The position numbers were made by a program, and so were the translations under genes. Below are positions 1 to 8,467 of a stretch of 64,000 bases of DNA, one piece after another (positions within the stretch are counted from its first letter, which is position 1; every line of letters starts with the position of its first letter). The notes under the pieces were generated by a model, which saw only the letters and a list, made by a program, of their open reading frames with translations, had not been told where the DNA came from and did not search any database. The stretch covers positions 806,001 through 870,000 of the forward strand of contig NZ_CP123620.1 in the NCBI RefSeq assembly GCF_029873215.1. The letters run 5' to 3'. The stretch is from Nocardioides sp. BP30. GTDB taxonomy: Bacteria > Actinomycetota > Actinomycetes > Propionibacteriales > Nocardioidaceae.

Positions 1-832
1 CCAGCTCGGCGCGACCCGTCTGCTGCAGCGCCGGGATGAGCGCCGGCCCCACCGCCCCGCTGCGCACGATGCGCACGCCCGGCAGCGCGACGGCCAGGAA
101 GCCGAGCCCGATCAGCGCCCACCAGGTCGTCGCAGCGGCGACGGCCACCGCGGCGGCGGCCGCGACAGCGACCAGCGCGACGTAGAGGACGCGGGTGCGG
201 GCATCGCCCAGGCGCACCGCGAGGGTCAGCTTGCGGGCGATCCGGTCGGTGGGGATGTCGCGCAGGTTGTTGGCGACCAGGAGCGCGCACGCCAGCCCGC
301 CCACGCCGATGGCCGCCCAGAGCGCTGCCCACTCCCAGGTCCGGCTCTGCACGTAGACAGTGCCGATCACCGCTACCAGGCCGAAGAAGACGAAGACCAT
401 CACCTCGCCGAGACCCGCGTAGCCGTAGGGCCGCTTGCCGCCGGTGTAGTACCACGCGGCCACCACGCACAGCACGCCGACGAGGAGCAGCCACCAGGCG
501 GTGGCGGCCGCGAGGCCCAGGCCGGCGAGACCGGCGACGCCGAAGCAGGCGAAGGCGGCGAGCTTGACCGCCCGGGGCGAGGCCGCGCCCGAGCCGACCA
601 GCCGCAGCGGTCCGACCCGCTCGTCGTCGGTGCCGCGGATGCCGTCGGAGTAGTCGTTGGCGTAGTTGACCCCGATCTGCAGCGCCAGGCTCACCACCAG
701 CGCGAGCAGGGCGCGCCACCAGGAGAACGCGTCGACGTACGCCGCCACGCCGGTGCCGGCGAGCACCGGGCTGATCGCCGCGGGCAGGGTGCGGGGTCGG
801 GCTCCTTCGAGCCACTGCGAAGGAGTCGCCAC
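1..832 (-). CDS. menA: 1,4-dihydroxy-2-naphthoate polyprenyltransferase MenA (3' end beyond window)
   Basis: Attaches the polyprenyl tail to 1,4-dihydroxy-2-naphthoate in the membrane, giving demethylmenaquinone. The reverse strand is open from a GTG at 832 to the window edge, about 277 codons. It begins MATPSQWLEGARPRTLPA and carries the UbiA-family Asp-rich site NYANDYSDGIRGTD near residue 55 and a second conserved stretch NNLRDIPTDR near residue 195, with several hydrophobic helices between. An in-frame TGA lies just upstream of the GTG, which fixes the start. The start is only 11 bases beyond the stop of the upstream MFS gene, so the two are probably co-transcribed. menE, menC and menD lie divergently beyond the MFS cluster. 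The family is about 290 aa, so little is missing. Confidence 0.93.
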   Translation of the reverse strand, partial: MATPSQWLEGARPRTLPAAISPVLAGTGVAAYVDAFSWWRALLALVVSLALQIGVNYANDYSDGIRGTDDERVGPLRLVGSGAASPRAVKLAAFACFGVAGLAGLGLAAATAWWLLLVGVLCVVAAWYYTGGKRPYGYAGLGEVMVFVFFGLVAVIGTVYVQSRTWEWAALWAAIGVGGLACALLVANNLRDIPTDRIARKLTLAVRLGDARTRVLYVALVAVAAAAAVAVAAATTWWALIGLGFLAVALPGVRIVRSGAVGPALIPALQQTGRAEL

Positions 833-843
833 GAGCGCTCACT

Positions 844-2094
844 CTAGGTGGTGACGGTCGCCGGGGCCTGATCGAGGTAGCGCTCGGCCGCACGCGCCGC
901 CGGCGCGATGAGCACCGCCGCCACGCCGATGATCGCCGCGATCACCAGCCAGCCGCTCGCGCCCCAGGTCATCGCCAGGTAGGTGTAGGCGGCCGGCGCC
1001 CAGACCGTGCCGACGGTGTTGCCGAGGTTCGCGACACCTTGGTACTCCCCGCGCTGGCGTGGGTCGGACAGCTCGGCCTGGATGCCCCACTGGCCCGCGG
1101 ACTGGAACAGCTCGGCGCCGGTCACGGTGACGTGTCCCAGCCACACCAGCCCGATCGTCAGCCAGCCGGTGGTGTCGTGGGTGACCAGCACGATCACGCA
1201 CGAGAGCACGAAGCAGAGCGCACCGCGGCGCTCGGCACGCACCGAGGTCCGTACGTCGGAGACGCCGCGGGCGGCGGCCACCTGCAGCAGCACCGCGAGC
1301 ACGGTGTTGGTGCCGAACAGCCAGGCCAGCAGCACCCGCGGGGCGTCGGTCTCCTCGACCAGCCACAGCGGGATCACCACGTTGAGCAGCACCTGGTGGG
1401 TCGCCAGGACGCCGTCGAGGACGCAGGCGACCAGGAAGCCGCGGTTGCGCAGCGCGCCGCCGCCGACGAGCTCCTCGATGGCCGACTCGCCGCCGTGGTC
1501 GGCACGCTCCCGCACCCGTGGCAGCCGGGTCACCCACGCCGTGTTGGCGAGCAGGACCACAGCCGTGACGATCGGCACCGCCTCGATCAGGCGGTCGCTG
1601 TGCGCTGCCAGGGCCAGGCCGCCGGCGGCCGCGCCCAAGGTGTAGCCGACGTTGCGTGCGGCCCGCATGTAGGCCATCGATCGGATCCGCGTCTCGCGGG
1701 GGAAGACGGCGAAGCGGTAGGCGTTGCGGCCGGCGCGCATCCAGGTCTCGGCGAGCTCGAGCGCGGTGGTGACCACGACGTACGCCGCGAAGTCCCGCGC
1801 GGCCAGCCAGCAGGCGAAGAGCAGCGCCTCCAGCAGCGACCCGACGATCCAGGTCCGCCGGGTGCCGAAGGCGTCGGCGGCTCGCCCCAGCGGCACGGAG
1901 GCGAAGAAGGTGGCGATGCCGGCGATGGTCATGCCGAGCCCGACCTGGGCAGCCGAGAGTCCGACGATCTGGGTGAAGTAGACGGCGCTGCCGGCCAGGA
2001 AGGCGCCCTCGCCGAAGGCGGAGAGGACCGACTGGTAGGACATCGCTCGGATGAGCGGGTCGTCGGACAGGATCCGGCTCAACAGGCGTCGCAC
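844..2094 (-). CDS. MFS transporter, paralogue 1 of 3
   Basis: A 416-aa major facilitator with about 12 hydrophobic segments. It shares blocks with the two following genes: a VYFTQIVGLSAAQVGLG-like first loop, RAGRNAYRFAVFPRETR after TM4, WLFGTNTVLAVLLQV in the second half and WLGHVTVTGAELFQS after that. The substrate is unknown; an efflux or metabolite role is a guess. The gene starts 33 bases after its upstream paralogue, and that gap holds a palindromic operator-like site, so it may be controlled separately from the other two. menA follows after 11 bases. The conserved RxGRNAY motif marks this as a particular actinobacterial MFS subfamily. Confidence 0.85.
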   Translation of the reverse strand: MRRLLSRILSDDPLIRAMSYQSVLSAFGEGAFLAGSAVYFTQIVGLSAAQVGLGMTIAGIATFFASVPLGRAADAFGTRRTWIVGSLLEALLFACWLAARDFAAYVVVTTALELAETWMRAGRNAYRFAVFPRETRIRSMAYMRAARNVGYTLGAAAGGLALAAHSDRLIEAVPIVTAVVLLANTAWVTRLPRVRERADHGGESAIEELVGGGALRNRGFLVACVLDGVLATHQVLLNVVIPLWLVEETDAPRVLLAWLFGTNTVLAVLLQVAAARGVSDVRTSVRAERRGALCFVLSCVIVLVTHDTTGWLTIGLVWLGHVTVTGAELFQSAGQWGIQAELSDPRQRGEYQGVANLGNTVGTVWAPAAYTYLAMTWGASGWLVIAAIIGVAAVLIAPAARAAERYLDQAPATVTT

Positions 2095-2107
2095 GGATAG
2101 AACTCTT

Positions 2108-2134
2108 TATCTCAAGTTTCTTGATGTCAAGATA
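2108..2134 (-). promoter_or_regulatory. Palindromic operator (MarR-like) before MFS 1/menA
   Basis: The + strand holds TCTTGA-TG-TCAAGA (2119-2132), a perfect 6+2+6 palindrome, inside a wider TATCT...AGATA frame (2108-2134). TCTTGAnnTCAAGA sites resemble targets of MarR-type regulators. The site overlaps the last codons and stop of the preceding MFS gene (stop at 2127-2129) and sits 14 bases or more before the ATG at 2094. The palindrome is seen; the regulator is inferred. Confidence 0.6.
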
Positions 2135-3386
2135 AATTCGCCACCATCGTCTCGTCGGGGAAGTACTCCTCCGCGAACCGCTCGGCCCGGCGCACCGCCG
2201 GATGGGCCCCGGCAGCGGCCGCCACCACCATCAGCCCGATCACCATCCAGCCGACGTGTCGCCACTCCATCGCCAGCCACGTGTAGAGCGCGGGGGCGAA
2301 CCGGCCGCCGAGCTGGCTGAGCAGGCCGCCGACCGACCCGTACTCGGCCCGCCGACGCGGATCCTGGAGCCTGGCCTGGAACATCCACCCCGCCGACCCG
2401 GTCGCCAGCTCGGCGCCAGTGACCGTGAGGTGACCGAGCCACACCAGCAGCGCCGTGACCAGACCGGTGGTCGAGTGGGTGACCATGGTGATGAGGCAGG
2501 ACGCCATGAAGAACGCCGCCGACCAGCGCACCCGGCGCAGTGCGTCCTCGAGTGTCCGCACGCCGGCCGAGGTCAGCTGCGGCAGCACGATGCACAGCAC
2601 GGTGTTGGTGCCGAACAGCCACGCCAGCAGCCAGTGCGGGGAGTCGGTCTCCTGGACCAGCCACAGCGGGATGAGGACGCTGAGCAGGGTCTGGTTGGTC
2701 CACAGGGAGCCCATGCAGAACTGCAGCGCGAGGTAGCCCCGGTTCGCCAGCGCCGGCGGTCCCTCGGGGCGCACCTTCGTCTCCTCCCGGCTGCGCAGGT
2801 CGCGCGGTGCTGCCGGCAGTCGGGTGACGAACAGCGCGTCCAGCCCGAACAGCGCCACCGTCGCGATCGGCAGCCAGCGCAGCACGGTGGTGTCGTCGAA
2901 GGCGAGGGCGACACCGCCGAGCAGGGCGCCGATGGTCGAGCCGACGTTCATCGCCGAGTAGATGTAGGCCTGGGTGGGGATGCGCTCGGCGGGGGGCACC
3001 ACGTCGAGCACGTAGGCCTGTCGGCCGGCCTCGGCGGTGTTCTCCACGATCGAGTAGAGCGTGACCATCACGACGTACGCCGCGAAGCCGTCGATGAACG
3101 GCCACGCCGCGAAGGCGGCCGCGCACAGCGCGGCACCGAGCGCCCATGCCCGCTTCGGCCCGATCCGGTCGGCGAGCCGCCCGGTCGGGATGGCGGCGAC
3201 GCCGGAGAGCACGCCGGCGATGCTGAGCCCGACACCGACCTGGATGATCGAGAGCCCCACGACCTGGGTGAAGAAGACGGCGCTGCCGGTGTTGAAGACG
3301 CCGTCACCGGTCTTGAGAAGCACCGACTGGAAGGCGAGCCGGCGGGTCAGCCCAGGGGGCGGCACCAGGCGTCCGAGAGCGCTCAT
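2127..3386 (-). CDS. MFS transporter, paralogue 2 of 3
   Basis: A 419-aa major facilitator, clearly paralogous to both neighbours. Shared blocks are GDGVFNTGSAVFFTQVVGLS at the start, AGRQAYVLDVVP after TM4, SLWTNQTLLSVLIPLWLVQE, WLFGTNTVLCIVLPQLTS and WLGHLTVTGAELATGS. It starts 12 bases after the stop of paralogue 3, so the two form a transcription unit. Its final codons (AAT TTA TCT TGA) lie within the palindromic site that probably controls the next gene. No substrate can be named from sequence. Confidence 0.85.
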   Translation of the reverse strand: MSALGRLVPPPGLTRRLAFQSVLLKTGDGVFNTGSAVFFTQVVGLSIIQVGVGLSIAGVLSGVAAIPTGRLADRIGPKRAWALGAALCAAAFAAWPFIDGFAAYVVMVTLYSIVENTAEAGRQAYVLDVVPPAERIPTQAYIYSAMNVGSTIGALLGGVALAFDDTTVLRWLPIATVALFGLDALFVTRLPAAPRDLRSREETKVRPEGPPALANRGYLALQFCMGSLWTNQTLLSVLIPLWLVQETDSPHWLLAWLFGTNTVLCIVLPQLTSAGVRTLEDALRRVRWSAAFFMASCLITMVTHSTTGLVTALLVWLGHLTVTGAELATGSAGWMFQARLQDPRRRAEYGSVGGLLSQLGGRFAPALYTWLAMEWRHVGWMVIGLMVVAAAAGAHPAVRRAERFAEEYFPDETMVANLS

Positions 3387-3398
3387 GGGCGGATCGGA

Positions 3399-4772
3399 TC
3401 AGTGCGCACCGACGGCCTCCGGGCCCGGGCCCACGCCCGGCTCGGGCCGGCGCTGGTCGGCCGGGAAGTGGCGGTGCGCGAACCGCTCGGCGGCCCGTGC
3501 CGAGGGATGCATCCCGACAGCGGCGAGCACCGCGATGAGCGCAATGACGAGCCACCCGACGTCGCCGTGCTCGATCGCCAGCCAGGTGTAGAGCGCCGGG
3601 GCCCACCACTGCCCGAGCGTGCGGGCGACCTCGCTGGCGCCGCCGTACTCGCCCCGGTGCAGCGGATCCATCAGCTTGGCCTGGAACGCCCAGGTGCTGG
3701 AGCCGATCGCGAGCTCGGCGCCGGTGACGGCGACGTGCCCCAGCCAGACCAGCAGCGCGGCCCAGAAGGCCGTCACCGAATGGGTGGCCATCGTGATGAG
3801 GCAGGAGAGCACGAAGAACCCGCTCGACCAGCGCACCCGGCGCAGCGCGTCGCCGATGCTCGCCACGCCGCGGGAGGTGAACTGCGGCAGGAAGATGCAC
3901 AGCACCGTGTTGGTGCCGAAGAGCCACGCCAGGATCCAGTGCGGCGCATCGGTGCGCTGCACCAACCACAGCGGGATCACCACGTTGAGCAGGGTCTGGT
4001 TGGTCCACAGCACGCCGGTGAAGAACGAGGTCGCGAGCCAGCCGCCGTTGCGCAGTGCGCCGGGGGCCTGCGGCGTCCCGGCACTGATGGACGCGAGCGC
4101 CTCCGCGACCGGCTCCGCGACCGGCTCGGCGACCGGCGCGGCTCCCGGGTGCGAGGCGGCCGCGTCAGGCGGCGCGGGCAGGCGCAGGATCCGGACCGCG
4201 TTGACCAGACCGATCGCTGTGGTCAGCAGCGGCAGCCAACGGATCAGGGTGAGGTTGTCGAAGGCGAGCGCGATGCCGCCGATCACCGCACCGAGGGTGA
4301 AGCCGAGGTTGAGCGCGGAGTACAGGTGCGCCTGGGTCTCGACCCGCTCCCGCTCGGGCAGGACGTTGAGGACGTAGGCGTTGTAGCCGGCCTGCCCGAT
4401 GTTGTTGACCACCTCGAAGACGATGCTCATCGCGACGTACTGCGAGAAGCCGTGCAGCCACGGCCAGACCGCGAACATCAGGGCGCCGAGGAACGCGCCC
4501 AGCGCCCACATCGGCTTGCTCCCGATCCGGTCGACCAGCTTGCCCAGCGGATAGGCGACCAGGAACGCCACCACGCCGGCGATCGTCATGCCCAGACCGA
4601 CCTTCGCCGCCGAGAGCCCGACGACCTGGGTGAAGAAGACGGCACTGCCGGTGTTGAACGTGCCCGCACCCGTCGCGAACAGCAGCGACTGCATCGCGAG
4701 CCGGCGCGACAGCGGCGTCGGAGGGATCAGCCGCCCGAGGAAACCACCGAGACGGGAGGGCATGTGGGCCAT
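3399..4772 (-). CDS. MFS transporter, paralogue 3 of 3
   Basis: A 457-aa major facilitator, the longest of the tandem trio. The extra length includes a central loop of repeated AEPVAEPVAE-type residues around position 215. It has the same AGYNAYVLNVLP, LWTNQTLLNVVIPLWLVQ and WLFGTNTVLCIFLPQ blocks. It is the first gene of the minus-strand cluster and starts only 28 bases from the ATG of menE on the other strand, so both promoters share a very short region. Function unknown; three diverged copies suggest related but different substrates. Confidence 0.85.
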   Translation of the reverse strand: MAHMPSRLGGFLGRLIPPTPLSRRLAMQSLLFATGAGTFNTGSAVFFTQVVGLSAAKVGLGMTIAGVVAFLVAYPLGKLVDRIGSKPMWALGAFLGALMFAVWPWLHGFSQYVAMSIVFEVVNNIGQAGYNAYVLNVLPERERVETQAHLYSALNLGFTLGAVIGGIALAFDNLTLIRWLPLLTTAIGLVNAVRILRLPAPPDAAASHPGAAPVAEPVAEPVAEALASISAGTPQAPGALRNGGWLATSFFTGVLWTNQTLLNVVIPLWLVQRTDAPHWILAWLFGTNTVLCIFLPQFTSRGVASIGDALRRVRWSSGFFVLSCLITMATHSVTAFWAALLVWLGHVAVTGAELAIGSSTWAFQAKLMDPLHRGEYGGASEVARTLGQWWAPALYTWLAIEHGDVGWLVIALIAVLAAVGMHPSARAAERFAHRHFPADQRRPEPGVGPGPEAVGAH

Positions 4773-4787
4773 CGGATCACGTGGGAC

Positions 4788-4793
4788 TAGCGT
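4788..4793 (+). promoter_or_regulatory. -10 element TAGCGT, leaderless menE
   Basis: TAGCGT fits the actinobacterial TAnnnT -10 pattern and ends 7 bases before the menE ATG. That spacing puts the transcript start at or next to the A of ATG, so menE mRNA is probably leaderless. No ribosome binding site is visible in the 28-base divergent gap. Confidence 0.5.
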
Positions 4794-4800
4794 TCGTCAC

Positions 4801-5817
4801 ATGGATATCGCCAGCCCCACGGTCGGCGCGCTGGCGCAGTGGCTGGACGCGCCGGGTGACCCCGGTCCGTGGGTGGTGGAGACCTCCGGGTCCACCGGTA
4901 CGCCGAAGCGGGTGATGCTCTCCCGGGCAGCGGTCCGGGCCTCGGTCGAGCTGTCCGCACGACGTCTGGGCGGGTCGGGACGGTGGCTGCTGGCGCTGCC
5001 GGAGACGTTCGTCGCCGGGCTCAACGTGATCACCCGCTCGCTCGCCGCCGGGTCCCCGCCGGTGCGTCTCGCCGACCACGCGTCCTTCGCCGACGCCGCC
5101 GACGAGCTCGGCCCGGGTGGCTTCGTCTCGCTGGTTCCGACCCAGCTGCACCGGCTGCTGGACAGCGACGCCGAGGCGCTGGCGCGGTTCCACACCATCC
5201 TTGTCGGCGGCGGCCCGGTCGACCCGGCGCTGCGGGCGCGGGCCGCCGCGATCGGTGCCCGCGTGGTGGCCACCTATGGCTCCGCGGAGACCTGCGGCGG
5301 ATGCGTGTACGACGGTGTCCCACTCGACGGCGTCGCCGTGGCCATCGGGGCCGACGGGCGGGTGCGGGTCAGCGGTCCGACCCTGTTCGACGGCTACCAG
5401 GATGCTCCGGAGCTGACCGGCGAGGTCCTGGTCGGGGGCTGGTTCCTGACCTCCGACGCCGGCCGGCTCGACGAGGACGGGCGGCTGCAGCTGCTCGGCA
5501 GGATCGACGACATGGTGATCACCGGTGGCGTCAACGTCCCGGCGGCGCTGGTCGCGCGGCGTCTGCGCGAGCATCCCTCGATCACGGCCGCCGAGGTCCT
5601 CGGCGTACCCGACGAGGAGTGGGGGAACCGTCTGGTCGCCTTCGTCGTCCCGGCGGCCGCCGAGGCCCCGAGCATCGAGATGCTGCGCGACTGGGTCGGC
5701 GAGACCCACCCCCGACCCTGGGCTCCGCGTCAGCTGGTCACCCTGCGCGAGCTGCCGCTGCTGCCGAACGGCAAGACCGACCGGCTCGCGCTGCGGGACC
5801 TGGTGATGCCGGCGTGA
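4801..5817 (+). CDS. menE: o-Succinylbenzoate-CoA ligase MenE
   Basis: Adenylates o-succinylbenzoate and transfers it to CoA in menaquinone synthesis. The 338-aa protein is a compact acyl-adenylate enzyme. The P-loop-like ETSGSTGTPKRVMLS lies near residue 24, the adenine-binding VATYGSAETCGG near 157, the hinge region LLGRIDDMVITGGVNV near 232, and the C-terminal catalytic lysine in LPNGKTDRLALR near 325. The ATG at 4801 is preferred over an upstream in-frame ATG at 4588, which would lie inside the divergent MFS gene; it also fits a -10 box at leaderless spacing. The stop TGA overlaps the menC GTG. Short for the ANL family but normal for actinobacterial MenE. Confidence 0.93.
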   Translation: MDIASPTVGALAQWLDAPGDPGPWVVETSGSTGTPKRVMLSRAAVRASVELSARRLGGSGRWLLALPETFVAGLNVITRSLAAGSPPVRLADHASFADAADELGPGGFVSLVPTQLHRLLDSDAEALARFHTILVGGGPVDPALRARAAAIGARVVATYGSAETCGGCVYDGVPLDGVAVAIGADGRVRVSGPTLFDGYQDAPELTGEVLVGGWFLTSDAGRLDEDGRLQLLGRIDDMVITGGVNVPAALVARRLREHPSITAAEVLGVPDEEWGNRLVAFVVPAAAEAPSIEMLRDWVGETHPRPWAPRQLVTLRELPLLPNGKTDRLALRDLVMPA

Positions 5818-6779
5818 GGCTGCACGTCTGGTCGATCCCGATGAGGACCCGGTTCCGCGGCATCACCGTCCGCGAGGGCGTGCTGATCGAGACCGGGGGC
5901 TCGGGACCGGGCTGGGGCGAGTTCTCCCCGTTCGTCGAGTACGACGACCACGTCGCCGCGCCATGGCTGGCCTGCGCGAGCGAGGCCGCCCGCGGCGATT
6001 GGCCGGTGCCGCTGCGCTCGGCCGTGCCGGTCAACGTGACAGTGCCGGCGGTCGGCCCCGAGCAGGCGCACCGGATCGTGCTCGGCTCGGCGGGCTGCCG
6101 GACCGCCAAGGTGAAGGTGGCCGACCCGGGCGAGACCCTGGCCGAGGCGCAGGCCCGGCTCGAGGCGGTCCGGGACGCCCTCGACGCCGGTGGCCCGGGC
6201 GGCCGCATCCGGATCGACGTGAACGGGTTGTGGTCGGTGGACGAGGCCCTGGCCGGGATCCCGGTGCTGGACCGGGCCGCCGGCGGGCTGGAGTACGTCG
6301 AGCAGCCGTGCATGGCCGTGGAGGACCTGGCGCTGGTCCGCCGGCGCGTCGAGGTACCGATCGCGGCCGACGAGTCCATCCGTCGGGCCGCCGACCCCTA
6401 CCGGGTGCGCGAGCTCGAGGCTGCCGACGTGGCGGTGCTGAAGGTGCAGCCGCTCGGCGGCGTACGGGCGTGTCTGCGGATCGCCGAGGACATCGGCCTG
6501 CCGGTCGTGGTCTCCTCGGCGCTGGAGTCCTCGGTCGGCATCGCTGCGGGCGTGGCGCTCGCCGCGGCGTTGCCCGAGCTGCGCTACGCGTGCGGCCTGG
6601 CCACCGGCGCGCTGCTCACCGACGACCTGGTGGAGCGGCCGCTGTCGGTGGTCGATGGCATGCTGCCCGTCGTGCGGCCGGTGGTGGATCCGGCAGCGCT
6701 GGCGCGCGCGGCGGCCCCGCCCGACCGCGTGGCCTGGTGGCAGGAACGGGTGAGGAGGGTCAGTGGGCTCCTCGACTAA
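5814..6779 (+). CDS. menC: o-Succinylbenzoate synthase MenC
   Basis: Dehydrates SHCHC to o-succinylbenzoate. The 321-aa enolase-superfamily protein has the paired lysines in AKVKVADPG, then metal ligands in order: D in RIDVNGLWS, E in EYVEQPC and D in AADESIR, followed by the second catalytic lysine in VLKVQPLGG. It starts at a GTG inside the menE stop codon (GTGA overlap), which implies translational coupling. Its last 17 bases overlap menD. The three genes form one menE-C-D operon. Confidence 0.93.
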   Translation: MRLHVWSIPMRTRFRGITVREGVLIETGGSGPGWGEFSPFVEYDDHVAAPWLACASEAARGDWPVPLRSAVPVNVTVPAVGPEQAHRIVLGSAGCRTAKVKVADPGETLAEAQARLEAVRDALDAGGPGGRIRIDVNGLWSVDEALAGIPVLDRAAGGLEYVEQPCMAVEDLALVRRRVEVPIAADESIRRAADPYRVRELEAADVAVLKVQPLGGVRACLRIAEDIGLPVVVSSALESSVGIAAGVALAAALPELRYACGLATGALLTDDLVERPLSVVDGMLPVVRPVVDPAALARAAAPPDRVAWWQERVRRVSGLLD

Positions 6780-8439
6780 CCCCTCCACCGAGCTCGCTCG
6801 CGCTGTCGTGACGGCGCTGGTCGAGGGTGGCGTGCGCGAGGTCGTGCTGGCGCCGGGGTCGCGCAACGCCCCGCTGTCCTTCGCCGTGCTCGACGCGGAG
6901 CGGGCCGGCCTGTTGCGGCTGCACACCCGCATCGACGAGCGCTCGGCGGGGTTCCTCGCGCTGGGGCTGACCAAGACGGGGTCGCGCGCGGCGGTCATGT
7001 GCACCAGCGGTACGGCGGTGGCCAACCTGCATCCGGCCGTGCTCGAGGCGGCCCATGCCGGCGTCCCGCTGCTGGTGGTCTCGGCCGACCGGCCGGCGCG
7101 GCTGCGGGGGACGGGCGCCAACCAGACCACCGAGCAGGTAGGGATCTTCGGGGGGCTGGTGGGCACCCACGACATCGCGACGCCCGCCGACCTGGCGGCG
7201 CCCGCGGCGGCCCTGGCCGAGACCGCGGCGGGGCTGGCGGCCGGCCCGGCGCACTGGAACATCCAGCTCGACGACCCGCTGACCCCCACCGACCGGTGGG
7301 CGGTCCCGTCCGGGCTCACCGCCGCCGCCCGTCCGACCGGGGCGCCGCCGCGGCCCGACGAGGAGGCCCTGCTCGCCGCGATCCTCGACGGTCGCCGCAC
7401 GGTCGTGGTGGCGGGCGACGATGCCGGCCCGCTCGCCCGGGTCCTCGCCGAGCGGTCCGGGTCGCCGCTCCTGGCCGAGCCGTCGAGCGGTGCCCGCACC
7501 GGCACGCACGCCCTGCGCACCTATCGGCTGCTGCTCGGCAGCGACCTGGCCGACCGGATCGAGCGGGTCGTCGTGCTCGGGCATCCGACCCTGTCCCGGC
7601 CGGTCGCGCGGCTGCTGGCACGTGGGGACGTCGAGATCCTCGCGGTCCCCACCCGTGGAGTCTGGCCGACGCCCTCGCACCGGGTCGACGGCTGGCTCGA
7701 TGGGGACGCAGCCCCGACTCGAGCCGGACGGAGGCCCGAATCGACTGTCGCGGCCGGCTGGCTGGAGGAATGGCAGGAGGCCGACCGCTCCGTCGCCGGC
7801 CAGCTCGACCGGCTGCTCGCCGCCGAGGAGGGGCTGACGCCGCTCGAGGTCGTCGGAGCCGTCGCCCGGGCGCTGCCGCCGGGCGGCCAGCTGGTGGTGG
7901 GGGCGTCCAACCCGATCCGCGACCTCGACCTGATGGTGCCGCGCCCCGGGGCCGACGGCTGGGCCGTCGGCGCGCGGCGCAAGGTGCTCGCCAGCCGCGG
8001 TCTGGCCGGCATCGACGGCCTGGTCTCCACCGCGATCGGGGCGGCGCTGGGCCGCGACTCGAGCCGCGACCTCGCCCTGACCGGCGACGTCACGTTCCTG
8101 CACGACGCGAACGGGCTGATCCTCGGCCCCGACGAGCCCCGCCCCGACCTGACCATCGTGGTGGTCAACGACGACGGCGGCTCCATCTTCGCCACCCTCG
8201 AGCAGGGCGATCCGACGTACGCCGATGCCTTCGAGCGGCTCTTCGGCACACCGCACGGGGTGGACCTGGCGGCGCTGTGCGCGGCGACCCGCACGCCGCA
8301 CCTGAAGGTCACCTCGCTGCCCGAGCTGGAGCAGGCACTGGCGAGTCCCAACGGCGGCATCGAGGTGATCGAGGCGGTGGTGGGCCGTGCCGACCGGCGC
8401 GGGCTCGAGGAGCGCATCAGGGCACTGCGGCCCGGCTGA
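6763..8439 (+). CDS. menD: SEPHCHC synthase MenD
   Basis: A thiamine-diphosphate enzyme that joins 2-oxoglutarate-derived succinic semialdehyde to isochorismate, the first committed step of classical menaquinone synthesis. It is 558 aa, near the usual length. Seen: the N-terminal LAPGSRNAPLSFAV and RIDERSAGFLALGL blocks with the conserved glutamate, the CTSGTAVANLHPAVLEA motif, and the C-terminal ThDP site ALTGDVTFLHDANGL...VVVNDDGGSIF. The GTG at 6763 has a GAGGAGG-like ribosome site 6 bases upstream and lies within the menC 3' end. Confidence 0.95.
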   Translation: MGSSTNPSTELARAVVTALVEGGVREVVLAPGSRNAPLSFAVLDAERAGLLRLHTRIDERSAGFLALGLTKTGSRAAVMCTSGTAVANLHPAVLEAAHAGVPLLVVSADRPARLRGTGANQTTEQVGIFGGLVGTHDIATPADLAAPAAALAETAAGLAAGPAHWNIQLDDPLTPTDRWAVPSGLTAAARPTGAPPRPDEEALLAAILDGRRTVVVAGDDAGPLARVLAERSGSPLLAEPSSGARTGTHALRTYRLLLGSDLADRIERVVVLGHPTLSRPVARLLARGDVEILAVPTRGVWPTPSHRVDGWLDGDAAPTRAGRRPESTVAAGWLEEWQEADRSVAGQLDRLLAAEEGLTPLEVVGAVARALPPGGQLVVGASNPIRDLDLMVPRPGADGWAVGARRKVLASRGLAGIDGLVSTAIGAALGRDSSRDLALTGDVTFLHDANGLILGPDEPRPDLTIVVVNDDGGSIFATLEQGDPTYADAFERLFGTPHGVDLAALCAATRTPHLKVTSLPELEQALASPNGGIEVIEAVVGRADRRGLEERIRALRPG

Positions 8440-8467
8440 CCAACCGGGTGGGCGACATGATGGGCGC

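Noticed and set aside
2202-4790. An 862-codon open frame on the + strand
   Set aside because: It runs antisense to two MFS genes, is rich in Arg, Gly, Gln and His, and has no motif. Long antisense frames are usual in 70% GC DNA.
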